A stretch of 64,000 nucleotides of DNA from assembly GCA_036172665.1 (NCBI GenBank), contig JAYKNF010000047.1:96408-160407 (forward strand), read 5' to 3'. Below, in pieces: positions 40,710 through 53,867 of the stretch. The position numbers were made by a program, and so were the translations under genes. Source of the stretch: Prosopocoilus inquinatus (lineage: Eukaryota; Arthropoda; Insecta; Coleoptera; Lucanidae). Under the pieces are notes generated by a model. That model saw only the letters and a list, made by a program, of their open reading frames with translations. It did no database searches and was not told where the DNA came from. Each line of letters starts with the position of its first letter. The stretch's first letter is position 1.

Positions 40710-42497
40710 CAAATAACATGATAGATGAGTAAGGATCGATTAGATACATCACAGGAACAACGCTAATACGTGTTGTTTCGTTTAAAACTATTTCCAGCTC
40801 CTGCTGCGTCCAAAAACTTCGTATCTCACATCAGAGCTACTGGAGTCCATCGAAACGCCAAATGACATGATAGATGAGTAAGGATCGATTAGATACATCA
40901 CAGGAACAACGCTAATACGTGTTGTTTCATTTAAAACTATTTCCAGCTTCAGCTGCGTCCGAGAACTTCGTATCTCACATCAAAGTTACTGGAGTCCATC
41001 CAAACATCAAATAACATGTTAGATTAGTAAGGATCGATTAGATACATCACAGGAACAACGCTAATACGTGTTGTTTCGTTTAAAACTATTTCCAGCTCCT
41101 GCTGCGTCCAAAAACTTTGTATCTCACATCAGACTTACTGGAGTCCATCCAAACGTCAAATAACATCTTAGATAAGTAAGGATCGTTTAGATACATCACA
41201 GGAACAACGCTAATGCGTGTTGTTTCGTTTAAAACTATTTCCAGCTTCTGCTGCGTCCGAAAATTTTGTATCTCACATCAGAGATACTGGAGCCCATCCA
41301 AACGTCAAATAACATGATAGATGAGTAAGGATCGATTAGATACATCACAGGAACAACGCTAATACGTGTTGTTTCGTTTAAAACTATTTCCAGCTCCTGC
41401 TGCGTCCAAAAACTTCGTATCTCACATCAGAGCTACTGGAGTCCATCGAAACCCCAAATAACATGATAGATGAGTAAGGATCGATTAGATACATCACAGG
41501 AACAACGCTAATACGTGTTGTTTCATTTAAAACTATTTCCAGCTTCAGCTGCGTCCGAGAACTTCGTATCTCACATCAAAGTTACTGGAGTCCATCGAAA
41601 CGCCAAATAACATGTTAGATGAGTAAGGATCGATTAGATACATCACAGTAACAACGCTAATGCGTGTTGTTTCGTTTAAAACTATTTCCAGCTTCTGCTG
41701 CGTCCGAAAACGTCGTATCTCACATCAGAGCTACTGGAGTCCATCGAAACGCCAAATAGCATGATAGATGAGTAAGGATCGATTAGATACAGCACAGGAA
41801 CAACGCTAATACGTGTTGTTTCGTTTAAAACTATTTCCAGCTCCTGCTGCGTCCAAAAACTTTGTATCTCACATCAGACTTACTGGAGTCCATCCAAACT
41901 TCAAATAACATGTTAGATAAGTAAGGATCGTTTAGATACATCACAGGTACAACGCTAATACGTGTTGTTTCGTTCAAAACTATTTCCAGCTTATGCTGCG
42001 TCCGAAGATTTCGTATCTCACATCAGAGATACTGGAGTCCATCCAAACGTCAAATAACATGATAGATGAGTAAGGATCGATTAGATACATCACAGGAACA
42101 ACGCTAATACGTGTTGTTTCGTTTAAAACTATTTCCAGCTCCTGCTGCGTCCAAAAACTTCGTATCTCACATCAGAGTTACTAGAGTCCATCGAAACGTC
42201 AAATAACATGATAGATGAGTAAGGATCGATTAGATAAATCACAGGAAAAACGCTAATGCGTGTTGTTTCATTTAAAACTATTTCCAGCTTCTGCTGCGTC
42301 CGAAAACGTCGTATCTCTCATCAGAGCTACTGGAGTCCATCGAAACGCCAAATAACATGATAGATGAGTAAGGATCGATTAGATACATCACAGGAACAAC
42401 GCTAATACGTGTTGTTTCATTTAAAACTATTTCCAGCTTCAGCTGCGTCCGAGAACATCGTATCTCACATCAAAGTTACTGGAGTCCATCGAAACGC
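40710..42497. repeat. 12-monomer tandem duplication, copy 1 (1,788 bp)
   Basis: Identity with the right neighbour runs 40710-42587 against 42498-44375, longer than the unit, so the two copies are seamless. Shared markers are ttagattagtaagg, accccaaat, acagtaac, caaatagcatg and ggaaaaacgc. Private changes include aaatgacatg near 40861. Confidence 0.87.
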
Positions 42498-44285
42498 CAA
42501 ATAACATGATAGATGAGTAAGGATCGATTAGATACATCACAGGAACAACGCTAATACGTGTTGTTTCGTTTAAAACTATTTCCAGCTCCTGCTGCGTCCA
42601 AAAACTTCGTATCTCACATCAGAGCTACTGGAGTCCATCGAAACGCCAAATAACATGATAGATGAGTAAGGATCGATTAGATACATCACAGGAACAACGC
42701 TAGTACGTGTTGTTTCATTTAGAACTATTTCCAGCTTCAGCTGCGTCCGAGAACTTCGTATCTCACATCAAAGTTACTGGAGTCCATCCAAACATCAAAT
42801 AACATGTTAGATTAGTAAGGATCGATTAGATACATCACAGGAACAACGCTAATACGTGTTGTTTCGTTTAAAACTATTTCCAGCTCCTGCTGCGTCCAAA
42901 AACTTTGTATCTCACATCAGACTTACTGGAGTCCATCCAAACGTCAAATAACATCTTAGATAAGTAAGGATCGTTTAGATACATCACAGGAACAACGCTA
43001 ATGCGTGTTGTTTCGTTTAAAACTATTTCCAGCTTCTGCTGCGTCCGAAAATTTTGTATCTCACATAAGAGATACTGGAGCCCATCCAAACGTCAAATAA
43101 CATGATAGATGAGTAAGGATCGATTAGATACATCACAGGAACAACGCTAATACGTGTTGTTTCGTTTAAAACTATTTCCAGCTCCTGCTGCGTCCAAAAA
43201 CTTCGTATCTCACATCAGAGCTACTGGAGTCCATCGAAACCCCAAATAACATGATAGATGAGTAAGGATCGATTAGATACATCACAGGAACAACGCTAAT
43301 ACGTGTTGTTTCATTTAAAACTATTTCCAGCTTCAGCTGCGTCCGAGAACTTCGTATCTCACATCAAAGTTACTGGAGTCCATCGAAACGCCAAATAACA
43401 TGTTAGATGAGTAAGGATCGATTAGATACATCACAGTAACAACGCTAATGCGTGTTGTTTCGTTTAAAACTATTTCCAGCTTCTGCTGCGTCCGAAAACG
43501 TCGTATCTCACATCAGAGCTACTGGAGTCCATCGAAACGCCAAATAGCATGATAGATGAGTAAGGATCGATTAGATACAGCACAGGAACAACGCTAATAC
43601 GTGTTGTTTCGTTTAAAACTATTTCCAGCTCCTGCTGCGTCCAAAAACTTTGTATCTCACATCAGACTTACTGGAGTCCATCCAAACTTCAAATAACATG
43701 TTAGATAAGTAAGGATCGTTTAGATACATCACAGGTACAACGCTAATACGTGTTGTTTCGTTCAAAACTATTTCCAGCTTATGCTGCGTCCGAAGATTTC
43801 GTATCTCACATCAGAGATACTGGAGTCCATCCAAACGTCAAATAACATGATAGATGAGTAAGGATCGATTAGATACATCACAGGAACAACGCTAATACGT
43901 GTTGTTTCGTTTAAAACTATTTCCAGCTCCTGCTGCGTCCAAAAACTTCGTATCTCACATCAGAGTTACTAGAGTCCATCGAAACGTCAAATAATATGAT
44001 AGATGAGTAAGGATCGATTAGATAAATCACAGGAAAAACGCTAATGCGTGTTGTTTCATTTAAAACTATTTCCAGCTTCTGCTGCGTCCGAAAACGTCGT
44101 ATCTCACATCAGAGCTACTGGAGTCCATCGAAACGCCAAATAACATGATAGATGAGTAAGGATCGATTAGATACATCACAGGAACAACGCTAATACGTGT
44201 TGTTTCATTTAAAACTATTTCCAGCTTCAGCTGCGTCCGAGAACATCGTATCTCACATCAAAGTTACTGGAGTCCATCGAAACGC
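42498..44285. repeat. 12-monomer tandem duplication, copy 2 (1,788 bp)
   Basis: Copy of 40710-42497. The junction lies between 42498 and 42587. Private changes are gctagtacg with tttagaac near 42700-42725, cataagag near 43066 and aataatatg near 43992. The copy runs on to 44375 before diverging. Confidence 0.87.
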
Positions 44286-45577
44286 CAAATAACATGATAG
44301 ATGAGTAAGGATCGATTAGATACATCACAGGAACAACGCTAATACGTGTTGTTTCGTTTAAAACTATTTCCAGCTTCTGCTGCGTCCGAAAACGTCGTAT
44401 CTCACATCAAAGTTACTGGAGTCCATCGAAACGCCAAATAACATGTTAGATGAGTATGGATCGATTAGATACATCACAGGAACAACGCTAATGCGTGTTG
44501 TTTCGTTTAAAACTAATTCCAGCTTCTGCTGCGTCCGAAAACGTCGTATCTCACATCAGAGCTACTGGAGTCCATCGAAACGCCAAATAGCATGATAGAT
44601 GAGTAAGGATCGATTAGATACAGCACAGGAACAACGCTAATACGTGTTGTTTCGTTTGAAACTATTTCCAGCTCCAGCTGCGTCCAAAAACTTTGTATCT
44701 CACATCAGAGTTACTGGAGTCCATCCAAACGTAGAATAACATGATAGATGAGTAAGGATCGATTAGATACATCACACGAACATCGCTAATGCGTGTTGTT
44801 TCGTTTAAAACTATTTCCAGCTTCTGCTGCGTCCGAAAACGTCGTATCTCACATCAGAGCTACTGGAGTCCATCGAAACGCCAAATAACATGATAGATGA
44901 GTAAGGATCGATTAGATACATCACAGGAACAACGCTAATACGTGTTGTTTCATTTAAAACTATTTCCAGCTTCAGCTGCGTCCGAGAACTTCGTATCTCA
45001 CATCAAAGTTACTGGAGTCCATCGAAACGCCAAATAACATGATAGATGAGTAAGGATCGATTAGATACATCACAGGAACAACGCTAATACGTGTTGTTTC
45101 GTTTAAAACTATTTCCAGCTTATGCTGCGTCCGAAGATTTCGTATCTCACATCAGAGATACTGGAGTCCATCGAAACGCCAAATAACATGTTAGATGAGT
45201 ATGGATCGATTAGATACATCACAGGAACAACGCTAATGCGTGTTGTTTCGTTTAAAACTATTTCCAGCTTCTGCTGCGTCCGAAAACGTCGTATCTCACA
45301 TCAGAGCTACTGGAGTCCATCGAAACGCCAAATAGCATGATAGATGAGTAAGGATCGATTAGATACAGCACAGGAACAACGCTAATACGTGTTGTTTCGC
45401 TTAAAACTATTTCCAGCTCCTGCTGCATCCAAAAACTTTGTATCTCACATCAGACTTGCTGGAGTCCATCCAAACTTCAAATAACATGTTAGATAAGTAA
45501 GGATCGTTTAGATACATCACAGGTACAACGCTAATACGTGTTGTTTCGTTCAAAACTATTTCCAGCTTCAGCTGCGC
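44286..45577. repeat. Monomers with a 5-monomer echo
   Basis: The unusual gatgagtatgg near 44450 recurs near 45195 (745 bp, 5 x 149), with the flanking 240 bp nearly identical apart from aactaattcc near 44512. The change of taa to tat removes a stop codon in one forward frame and creates the only sizeable plus-strand open frame of the window (45122-45340). That frame is not considered a gene. Confidence 0.8.
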
Positions 45578-47402
45578 CGGAAAACGTCGTATCTCTCATC
45601 AGAGTTACTGGAGTCCGTCCAAACGTCAAATAACATGATAGATGAGTAAGGATCGATTAGTTACATCACAGGAACAACGCTAATATGTGTTGTTTCGTTT
45701 AAAACTATTTCCAGCTGCTGCTGCGTCCGAAAATTTCGTATCTCACATTAGAGTTACTGGAGTCCATCGAAACGTCAAATAACATAGTAGCTAAGTAAGG
45801 ATCGATTAGATACATCACAGGAACAACGCTAATACGTGCTTTTTCGTTCTAAACTATTTCCAGCTTCTGCTGCGTCCAAAAACTTTGTATCTCACATCAG
45901 AGTTACTGGAGTCCATCCAAACGTCAAATAACATGATAGATGAGTAAGGATCGAGTAGATACATCACAGGAACAACGCTAATACGTGTTGTTTCGTTTAA
46001 AACTATTTCCAGCTTCTGCTGCGTCCGAAAACGTCGTATCTCACTTCAGAGTTACTGGAGTGCATCGAAACGTCAAATAACATGATAGATAAGTAAGGAT
46101 GGATTAGATACAGCACAGGAACAACGCTAATACGTGTTGTTTCGTTTAAAACTATTTCTAGCTCCTGCTGCGTCCAAAAACTTTGTATCTCACATCAGAC
46201 TTACTGGAGTCCATCCAAACGTCAAATAACATGATAGATGAGTAAGGATGGATTAGATACAGCACAGGAACAACGCTAATACGTGTTGTTTCGTTTAAAA
46301 CTATTTCTAGCTCCTGCTGCGTCCAAAAACTTTGTATCTCACATCAGACATACTGGAGTCCATCCAAACGTCAAATAACATGATAGATGAGTAAGGATCG
46401 ATTAGATACATCACAGGAACAACGCTAATGCCTGTTGTTTCGTTTAAAACTATTTCCAGCTTCTGCTGCGTCCGAAAATTTCGTTTCTCACATTAGAGTT
46501 ACTGGAGTCCATCGAAACGTCAAATACCATGATAGATGAGTAAGTATCGATTAGATACATCACAGGAACAACGCTAATGCGTGTTGTTTCGTTTAAAACT
46601 ATTTCCAGCTTCTGCTGCGTCCGAAAACGTCGTATCTCACATCAGAGCTACTGGAGTCCATCGAAACGCCAAATAACATGATAGATGAGTAAGGATCGAT
46701 TAGATACATCACAGGAACAACGCTAATGCGTGTTGTTTCGTTTAAAACTATTTCCAGCTTCAGCTGCGTCCGAGAACTTCGTATCTCACTTCAGAGTTAC
46801 TGGAGCCCATCCAAACTTCAAATAACATGATAGATGAGTAAGGATCGATTAGATACATCACAGGAACAACGCTAATACGTGTTGTTTCGTTTAAAACTAT
46901 TTCCAGCTCCTGCTGCGTCCAAAAACTTCGTATCTCACATCAGAGTTACTGGAGTCCATCGAAACGCCAAATAACATGTTAGATGAGTAAGGATCGATTA
47001 GATACATCACAGGAACAACGCTAATGCGTGTTGTTTCGTTTAAAACTATTTCCAGCTTCTGCTGCGTCGGAAAACGTCGTATCTCTCATCAGAGTTACTG
47101 GAGTCCGTCCAAACGTCAAATAACATGATAGATGAGTAAGGATCGATTAGTTACATCACAGGAACAACGCTAATATGTGTTGTTTCGTTTAAAACTATTT
47201 CCAGCTGCTGCTGCGTCCGAAAATTTCGTATCTCACATTAGAGTTACTGGAGTCCATCGAAACGTCAAATAACATAGTAGCTAAGTAAGGATCGATTAGA
47301 TACATCACAGGAACAACGCTAATACGTGTTTTTTCGTTCTAAACTATTTCCAGCTTCTGCTGCGTCCAAAAACTTTGTATCTCACATCAGAGTTACTGGA
47401 GT
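45578..47402. repeat. 10-monomer echo (offset 1,490 bp)
   Basis: 45578-45912 matches 47068-47402 exactly ten monomers apart, with gtgctttttcg against gtgttttttcg near 45839 and 47329 as a difference. The rare tctctcatcag with gtccgtcc and agtagctaag monomers occur in both. Between them, 45913-47067 is a mosaic with two copies of ggatggattag with gatacagcac and a private caaataccatg near 46523. Confidence 0.78.
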
Positions 47403-49335
47403 GCACCGAAACGTCAAATAACATGATAGATAAGTAAGGATGGATTAGATACTGCACAGGAACAACGCTAATACGTGTTGTTTCGTTTAAAACTATTTCT
47501 AGCTCCTGCTGCGTCCAAAAACTTTGTATCTCACATCAGACTTACTGGAGTCCATCCAAACGTCAAATAACATGATAGATGAGTAAGGATCGATTAGATA
47601 CATCACAGGAACAACGCTAATGCCTCTTGTTTCGTTTAAAACTATTTCCAGTTTCTGCTGCGTCCGAAAATTTCGTTTCTCACATTAGAGTTACTGGAGT
47701 CCATCGAAACGTCAAATAACATGATAGATGAGTAAGTATCGATTAGATACATCACAGGAACAACGCTAATGCGTGTTGTTCCGTTAAAAACTATTTCCAG
47801 CTTCTGCTGCGTCCGAAAACGTCGTATCTCACATCAGAGCTACTGGAGTCCATCGAAACGCCAAATAACATGATAGATGAGTAAGGATCGATTAGATACA
47901 TCACAGGAGCTACGCTAATACGTGTTGTTTCCTTTAAAACTATTTCCAGCTTCAGCTGCGTCCGAGAACTTCGTATCTCACATCAAAGTTACTGGAGTCC
48001 ATCGAAACGCCAAATAACATGATAGATGAGTAAGGATCGATTAGATACATCACAGGAACAACGCTAATGCGTGTTGTTTCGTTTAAAACTATTTCCAGCT
48101 TATGCTGCATCCGAAGATTTCGTATCTCACATCAGAGATACTGGAGTCCATCCAAACGTCAAATAACATGATAGATGAGTAAGGATCGATTAGATACATC
48201 ACAGGAACAACGCTAATACGTGTTGTTTCGTTTAAAACTATTTCCAGCTCCTGCTGCGTCCAAAAACTTCGTATCTCACATCAGAGTTACTAGAGTCCAT
48301 CGAAACGTCAAATAACATGATAGATGAGTAAGGATCGATTAGATACATCACAGGAAAAACGCTAATGCGTGTTGTTTCATTTAAAACTATTTCCAGCTTC
48401 TGCTGCGTCCGAAAACGTCGTATCTCACATCAGAGCTACTGGAGTCCATCGAAACGCCAAATAACATGATAGATGAGTAAGGATCGATTAGATACATCAC
48501 AGGAACAACGCTAATACGTGTTGTTTCATTTAAAACTATTTCCAGCTTCAGCTGCGTCCGAGAACTTCGTATCTCACATCAAAGTTACTGGAGTCAATCG
48601 AAACGCCAAATAACATGATAGATGAGTAAGGATCGATTAGATACATCACAGGAACAACGCTAATACGTGTTGTTTCGTTTAAAACTATTTCCAGCTTCTG
48701 CTGCGTCCGAAAACGTCGTATCTCACATCAGAGCTACTGGAGTCCATCGAAACGCCAAATAACATGATAGATGAGTAAGGATCGATTAGATACATCACAG
48801 GAACAACGCTAATGCATGTTGTTTCGTTTAAAACTATTTCCAGCTTCTGCTGCGTCCGAAAATTTCGTATCTCACATCAGAGATACTGGAGTTCATCCAA
48901 ACGTCAAATAACATGATAGATGAGTAAGGATCGATTAGATACATCACAGGAACAACGCTAATACGTGTTGTTTCGTTTAAAACTATTTCCAGCACCTGCT
49001 GCGTCCAAAAACTTCGTGTCTCACATCAGAGTTACTAGAGTCCATCGAAACGTCAAATAACATGATAGATGAGTAAGGATCGATTAGATACATCACAAGA
49101 ACAACGCTAATGCGTGTTGTTTAATTTAAAACTATTTCCAGCTTCTGCTGCGTCCGATAATTTCGTATCTCACATCAGAGTTACTGGAGTCCATCCAAAC
49201 GTCAAATAACATGATAGATGAGTAAGGATCGCTTAGATACATCACAGGAACAACGCTAATGCGTGTTGTTTCGTTTAAAACTATATCCAGCTCCTGCTGC
49301 GTCCAAAAACTTCGTATCTCACATCAGAGTTACTA
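47403..49335. repeat. Mosaic satellite segment
   Basis: Thirteen monomers without a clean duplication partner over their full length. Private variants are gtgcaccg near 47403, atactgcac near 47450, gcctcttg near 47621, ccagtttctg near 47648, gttccgttaaaa near 47778 and ggagctacg near 47905. Part of it (about 48.7-49.0 kb, with gcatgttg and gagttcatcc) recurs near 56.15-56.45 kb at an offset of 50 monomers minus the 2 bp lost at 55872. Confidence 0.78.
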
Positions 49336-50527
49336 GAGTCCATCGAAACGTCAAATAACATGATAGATGAGTAAGGATCGATTAGATACATCACAGGAAC
49401 AACGCTAATACGTGTTGCTTCGTTTAAAACTATTTCCAGCTCCTGCTGCGCCCAAAAACTTTGTATCTCACATCAGTGTTACTGGAGTCCATCCAAACGT
49501 CAAATAACATGTTAGATAAGTAAGGATCGTTTAGACACATCACAGGAACAACGCTAATACGTGTTGTTTCGTTCAAAACTATTTCCAGCTTCTGCTGCGT
49601 CCGAGAACTTTGTATCTCACATCAGAGTTACTGGAGTCCATCGAAACGCCAAATAACATGATAGGTGAGTGAGGATCGATTAGATACATCACAGGAACAA
49701 CGCTAATGCGTGTTGTTTCGTTTAAAACTATTTCCAGCTTCTGCTGCGTCCGAGAACTTCGTATCTCACGTCAGGGTTACTGGAGTCCATCCAAACGTCA
49801 AATAACATGATAGATGAGTAAGTATCGATTAGATACATCACAGGAACAACGCTAATGCGTGTTGTTTCGTTTAAAACTATTTCCAGCTTCTGCTGCGTCC
49901 GAAAATTTCGTATCTCACATCAGAGATACTGGAGTTCATCCAAACGTCAAATAACATGATAGATGAGTAAGGATCGATTAGATACATCACAGGAACAACG
50001 CTAATACGTGTTGTTTCGTTTAAAACTATTTCCAGCTCCTGCTGCGTCCAAAAACTTCGTATCTCACATCAGAGTTACTGGAGCCCATCCAAACGTCAAA
50101 TAACATGATAGATGAGTAAGGATCGATTAGATACATCACAGGAACAACGCTAATACGTGTTGTTTCGTTTAAAACTATTTCCAGCTTCTGCTGCGTCCGA
50201 AAACGTCGTATCTCACATCAAAATTACTGGAGTCCATCGAAACGTCAAATAACATAGTAGCTAAGTAAGGATCGATTAGATACATCACAGGAACAACGCT
50301 AATACGTGTTGTTTCGTTCAAAACTATTTCCAGCTTCTGCTGCGTCCGAGAACTTTGTATCTCACATCAGAGTTACTGGAGTCCGTCCAAACGTTAAATA
50401 ACATGATAGATGAGTAAGGATCGATTAGATACATAACAGGAACAACGCTAATATGTGTTGTTTCGTTTAAAACTATTTCCAGCTGCTGCTGCGTCCGAAA
50501 ATTTCGTATCTCACATTAGAGTTACTG
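49336..50527. repeat. 8-monomer tandem duplication, copy 1 (1,192 bp)
   Basis: Matches 50528-51719 with almost no differences. Shared markers are tgttgcttcg, cgcccaaaaac at 49449 and 50641, cagtgttactgg, gtttagacac, gataggtgagtgagg and tcacgtcaggg at 49771 and 50963 (tcaggg). Left of 49336 the sequence has tactagag where the second copy has tactggag. Confidence 0.9.
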
Positions 50528-50659
50528 GAGTCCATCGAAACGTCAAATAACATGATAGATGAGTAAGGATCGATTAGATACATCACAGGAACAACGCTAA
50601 TACGTGTTGCTTCGTTTAAAACTATTTCCAGCTCCTGCTGCGCCCAAAAACTTTGTATC
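50511..50659. repeat. Chimeric junction monomer of the 8-monomer duplication
   Basis: The monomer starts tcacattagagttactgg, a start that in the rest of this region is followed by aacatagtagctaag (for example 51703 onward). Here the sequence switches within 50528-50553 to the gatagatgag type found at 49319 onward. The hybrid marks an in-register unequal exchange. Confidence 0.8.
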
Positions 50660-51719
50660 TCACATCAGTGTTACTGGAGTCCATCCAAACGTCAAATAAC
50701 ATGTTAGATAAGTAAGGATCGTTTAGACACATCACAGGAACAACGCTAATACGTGTTGTTTCGTTCAAAACTATTTCCAGCTTCTGCTGCGTCCGAGAAC
50801 TTTGTATCTCACATCAGAGTTACTGGAGTCCATCGAAACGCCAAATAACATGATAGGTGAGTGAGGATCGATTAGATACATCACAGGAACAACGCTAATG
50901 CGTGTTGTTTCGTTTAAAACTATTTCCAGCTTCTGCTGCGTCCGAGAACTTCGTATCTCACGTCAGGGTTACTGGAGTCCATCCAAACGTCAAATAACAT
51001 GATAGATGAGTAAGTATCGATTAGATACATCACAGGAACAACGCTAATGCGTGTTGTTTCGTTTAAAACTATTTCCAGCTTCTGCTGCGTCCGAAAATTT
51101 CGTATCTCACATCAGAGATACTGGAGTTCATCCAAACGTCAAATAACATGATAGATGAGTAAGGATCGATTAGATACATCACAGGAACAACGCTAATACG
51201 TGTTGTTTCGTTTAAAACTATTTCCAGCTCCTGCTGCGTCCAAAAACTTCGTATCTCACATCAGAGTTACTGGAGCCCATCCAAACGTCAAATAACATGA
51301 TAGATGAGTAAGGATCGATTAGATACATCACAGGAACAACGCTAATACGTGTTGTTTCGTTTAAAACTATTTCCAGCTTCTGCTGCGTCCGAAAACGTCG
51401 TATCTCACATCAAAATTACTGGAGTCCATCGAAACGTCAAATAACATAGTAGCTAAGTAAGGATCGATTAGATACATCACAGGAACAACGCTAATACGTG
51501 TTGTTTCGTTCAAAACTATTTCCAGCTTCTGCTGCGTCCGAGAACTTTGCATCTCACATCAGAGTTACTGGAGTCCGTCCAAACGTTAAATAACATGATA
51601 GATGAGTAAGGATCGATTAGATACATAACAGGAACAACGCTAATATGTGTTGTTTCGTTTAAAACTATTTCCAGCTGCTGCTGCGTCCGAAAATTTCGTA
51701 TCTCACATTAGAGTTACTG
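50528..51719. repeat. 8-monomer tandem duplication, copy 2 (1,192 bp)
   Basis: Copy of 49336-50527; identity continues to 51745. The junction lies in the 26 bp 50528-50553. A private change is actttgcatc near 51548. The part from 50930 takes part in a second, 7-monomer duplication, so the two events overlap. Confidence 0.9.
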
Positions 51720-53014
51720 GAGTCCATCGAAACGTCAAATAACATAGTAGCTAAGTAAGGATCGATTAGATACATCACAGGAACAACGCTAATACGTGTT
51801 GTTTCGTACAAAACTATTTCCAGCTTCTGCTGCGTCCAAAAACTTTGTATCTCACATCAGAGTTACTGGAGTCCATCCAAACGTAAAATAACATGATAGA
51901 TGAGTAAGGATCGATTAGATACATCACAGGAACATCGCTAATGCGTGTTGTTTCGTTTAAAACTATTTCCAACTTCTGCTGCGTCCGAGAACTTCGTATC
52001 TCACGTCAGGGTTACTGGAGTCCATCCAAACGTCAAATAACATGATAGATGAGTAAGTATCGATTAGATACATCACAGGAACAACGCTAATGCGTGTTGT
52101 TTCGTTTAAAACTATTTCCAGCTTCTGCTGCGTCCGAAAATTTCGTATCTCACATCAGAGATACTGGAGTTCATCCAAACGTCAAATAACATGATAGATG
52201 AGTAAGGATCGATTAGATACATCACAGGAACAACGCTAATACGTGTTGTTTCGTTTAAAACTATTTCCAGCTCCTGCTGCGTCCAAAAACTTCGTATCTC
52301 ACATCAGAGTTACTGGAGCCCATCCAAACGTCAAATAACATGATAGATGAGTAAGGATCGATTAGATACATCACAGGAACAACGCTAATACGTGTTGTTT
52401 CGTTTAAAACTATTTCCAGCTTCTGCTGCGTCCGAAAACGTCGTATCTCACATCAAAATTACTGGAGTCCATCGAAACGTCAAATAACATAGTAGCTAAG
52501 TAAGGATCGATTAGATACATCACAGGAACAACGCTAATACGTGTTGTTTCGTTCAAAACTATTTCCAGCTTCTGCTGCGTCCGAGAACTTTGTATCTCAC
52601 ATCAGAGTTACTGGAGTCCGTCCAAACGTTAAATAACATGATAGATGAGTAAGGATCGATTAGATACATAACAGGAACAACGCTAATATGTGTTGTTTCG
52701 TTTAAAACTATTTCCAGCTGCTGCTGCGTCCGAAAATTTCGTATCTCACATTAGAGTTACTGGAGTCCATCGAAACGTCAAATAACATAGTAGCTAAGTA
52801 AGGATCGATTAGATACATCACAGGAACAACGCTAATACGTGTTGTTTCGTACAAAACTATTTCCAGCTTCTGCTGCGTCCAAAAACTTTGCATCTCACAT
52901 CAGAGTTACTGGAGTCCATCCAAACGTAAAATAACATGATAGATGAGTAAGGATCGATTAGATACATCACAGGAACATCGCTAATGCGTGTTGTTTCGTT
53001 TAAAACTATTTCCA
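50930..53014. repeat. 7-monomer tandem duplication
   Basis: 50930-51971 matches 51973-53014 at an offset of 1,043 bp (7 x 149). The base at 51972 (A in ccaacttctg, G elsewhere) separates the copies, so they are seamless. Differences are actttgcatc near 51548 in the first copy and near 52888 in the second, at different monomers. The duplicated stretch includes tcacgtcaggg, gagttcatcc, catcaaaattac, gtccgtccaaacgtta and cgtacaaaac. Confidence 0.88.
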
Positions 53015-53867
53015 GCTGCTGTTACGTCCGAAAATTCCGTATCTCACATTAGAGTTACTGGAGTCCATCGAAACGTCAAATAACATAGTAGCTAAGTAAG
53101 GATCGATTAGATACATCACAGGAACAACGCTAATACGTGTTGTTTCGTTCAAAACTATTTCCAGCTCCTGCTGCGTCCAAAAACTTCGTATCTCACATCA
53201 GAGTTACTAGAGTCCATCGAAACGTCAAATAACATAGTAGATAAGTAAGGATCGATTAGATACATCACAGGAACAACGCTAATACGTTTTATTTCGTTCA
53301 AAACTATTTCCAGCTTCTGCTGCGTCCGAGAACTTTGTATCTCACATCAGAGTTACTGGAGTCCATTCAAACGTCAAATAACATGATAGATGAGTAAGGA
53401 TCGATTAGATACATCACAGGAACAACGCTAATACGTGTTGTTTCGTTGAAAACTATTTCCAGATTCTGCTGCGTCCGAAAACGTCGTATGTCACATCAGA
53501 CTTACTGGAGTCCATCCAAACGTCAAATAACATGTTAGATAAGTAAGGATAGTTTAGATACATCACAGGAACAACGCTAATGCGTGTTGTTTCGTTTGAA
53601 ACTATTTCCAGCTTCTGCTGCGTCCGATAATTTCGTATCTCACATCAGAGTTACTGGAGTCCATCCAAACGTCAAATAACATGATAGATAAGTAAGGATT
53701 GATTAGATACATCACAGGAACAACGCTAATATGTGTTGCTTCGTTTAAAACTATTTCCAGCTCCTGCTGCGTCCAAAAACTTCGTATCTCACATCAGAGT
53801 TACTAGAGTCCATCGAAACGTCAAATAACATGATAGATGAGTAAGGATCGATTAGATACATCACAGG
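51935..53867. repeat. 34-monomer-offset block, left copy
   Basis: 1,933 bp match 56999-58931 at 5,064 bp, which is 34 x 149 minus the 2 bp lost at 55872. Shared rare markers are attccgtatc with a tacgtcc box (53021 and 58085), ggatagtttag, cgttgaaaac and gtttgaaac. Differences include gttacgtcc against gctacgtcc, ttttatttcg near 53285 against ttttgtttcg, and agattctg near 53461. Confidence 0.84.

Noticed and set aside
45122..45340. Plus-strand open frame of 72 codons
   Set aside because: It exists because gatgagtaagg became gatgagtatgg (stop codon lost) in one monomer that also has the tatgctgcg start variant. It spans one and a half satellite monomers and resembles no protein I know.
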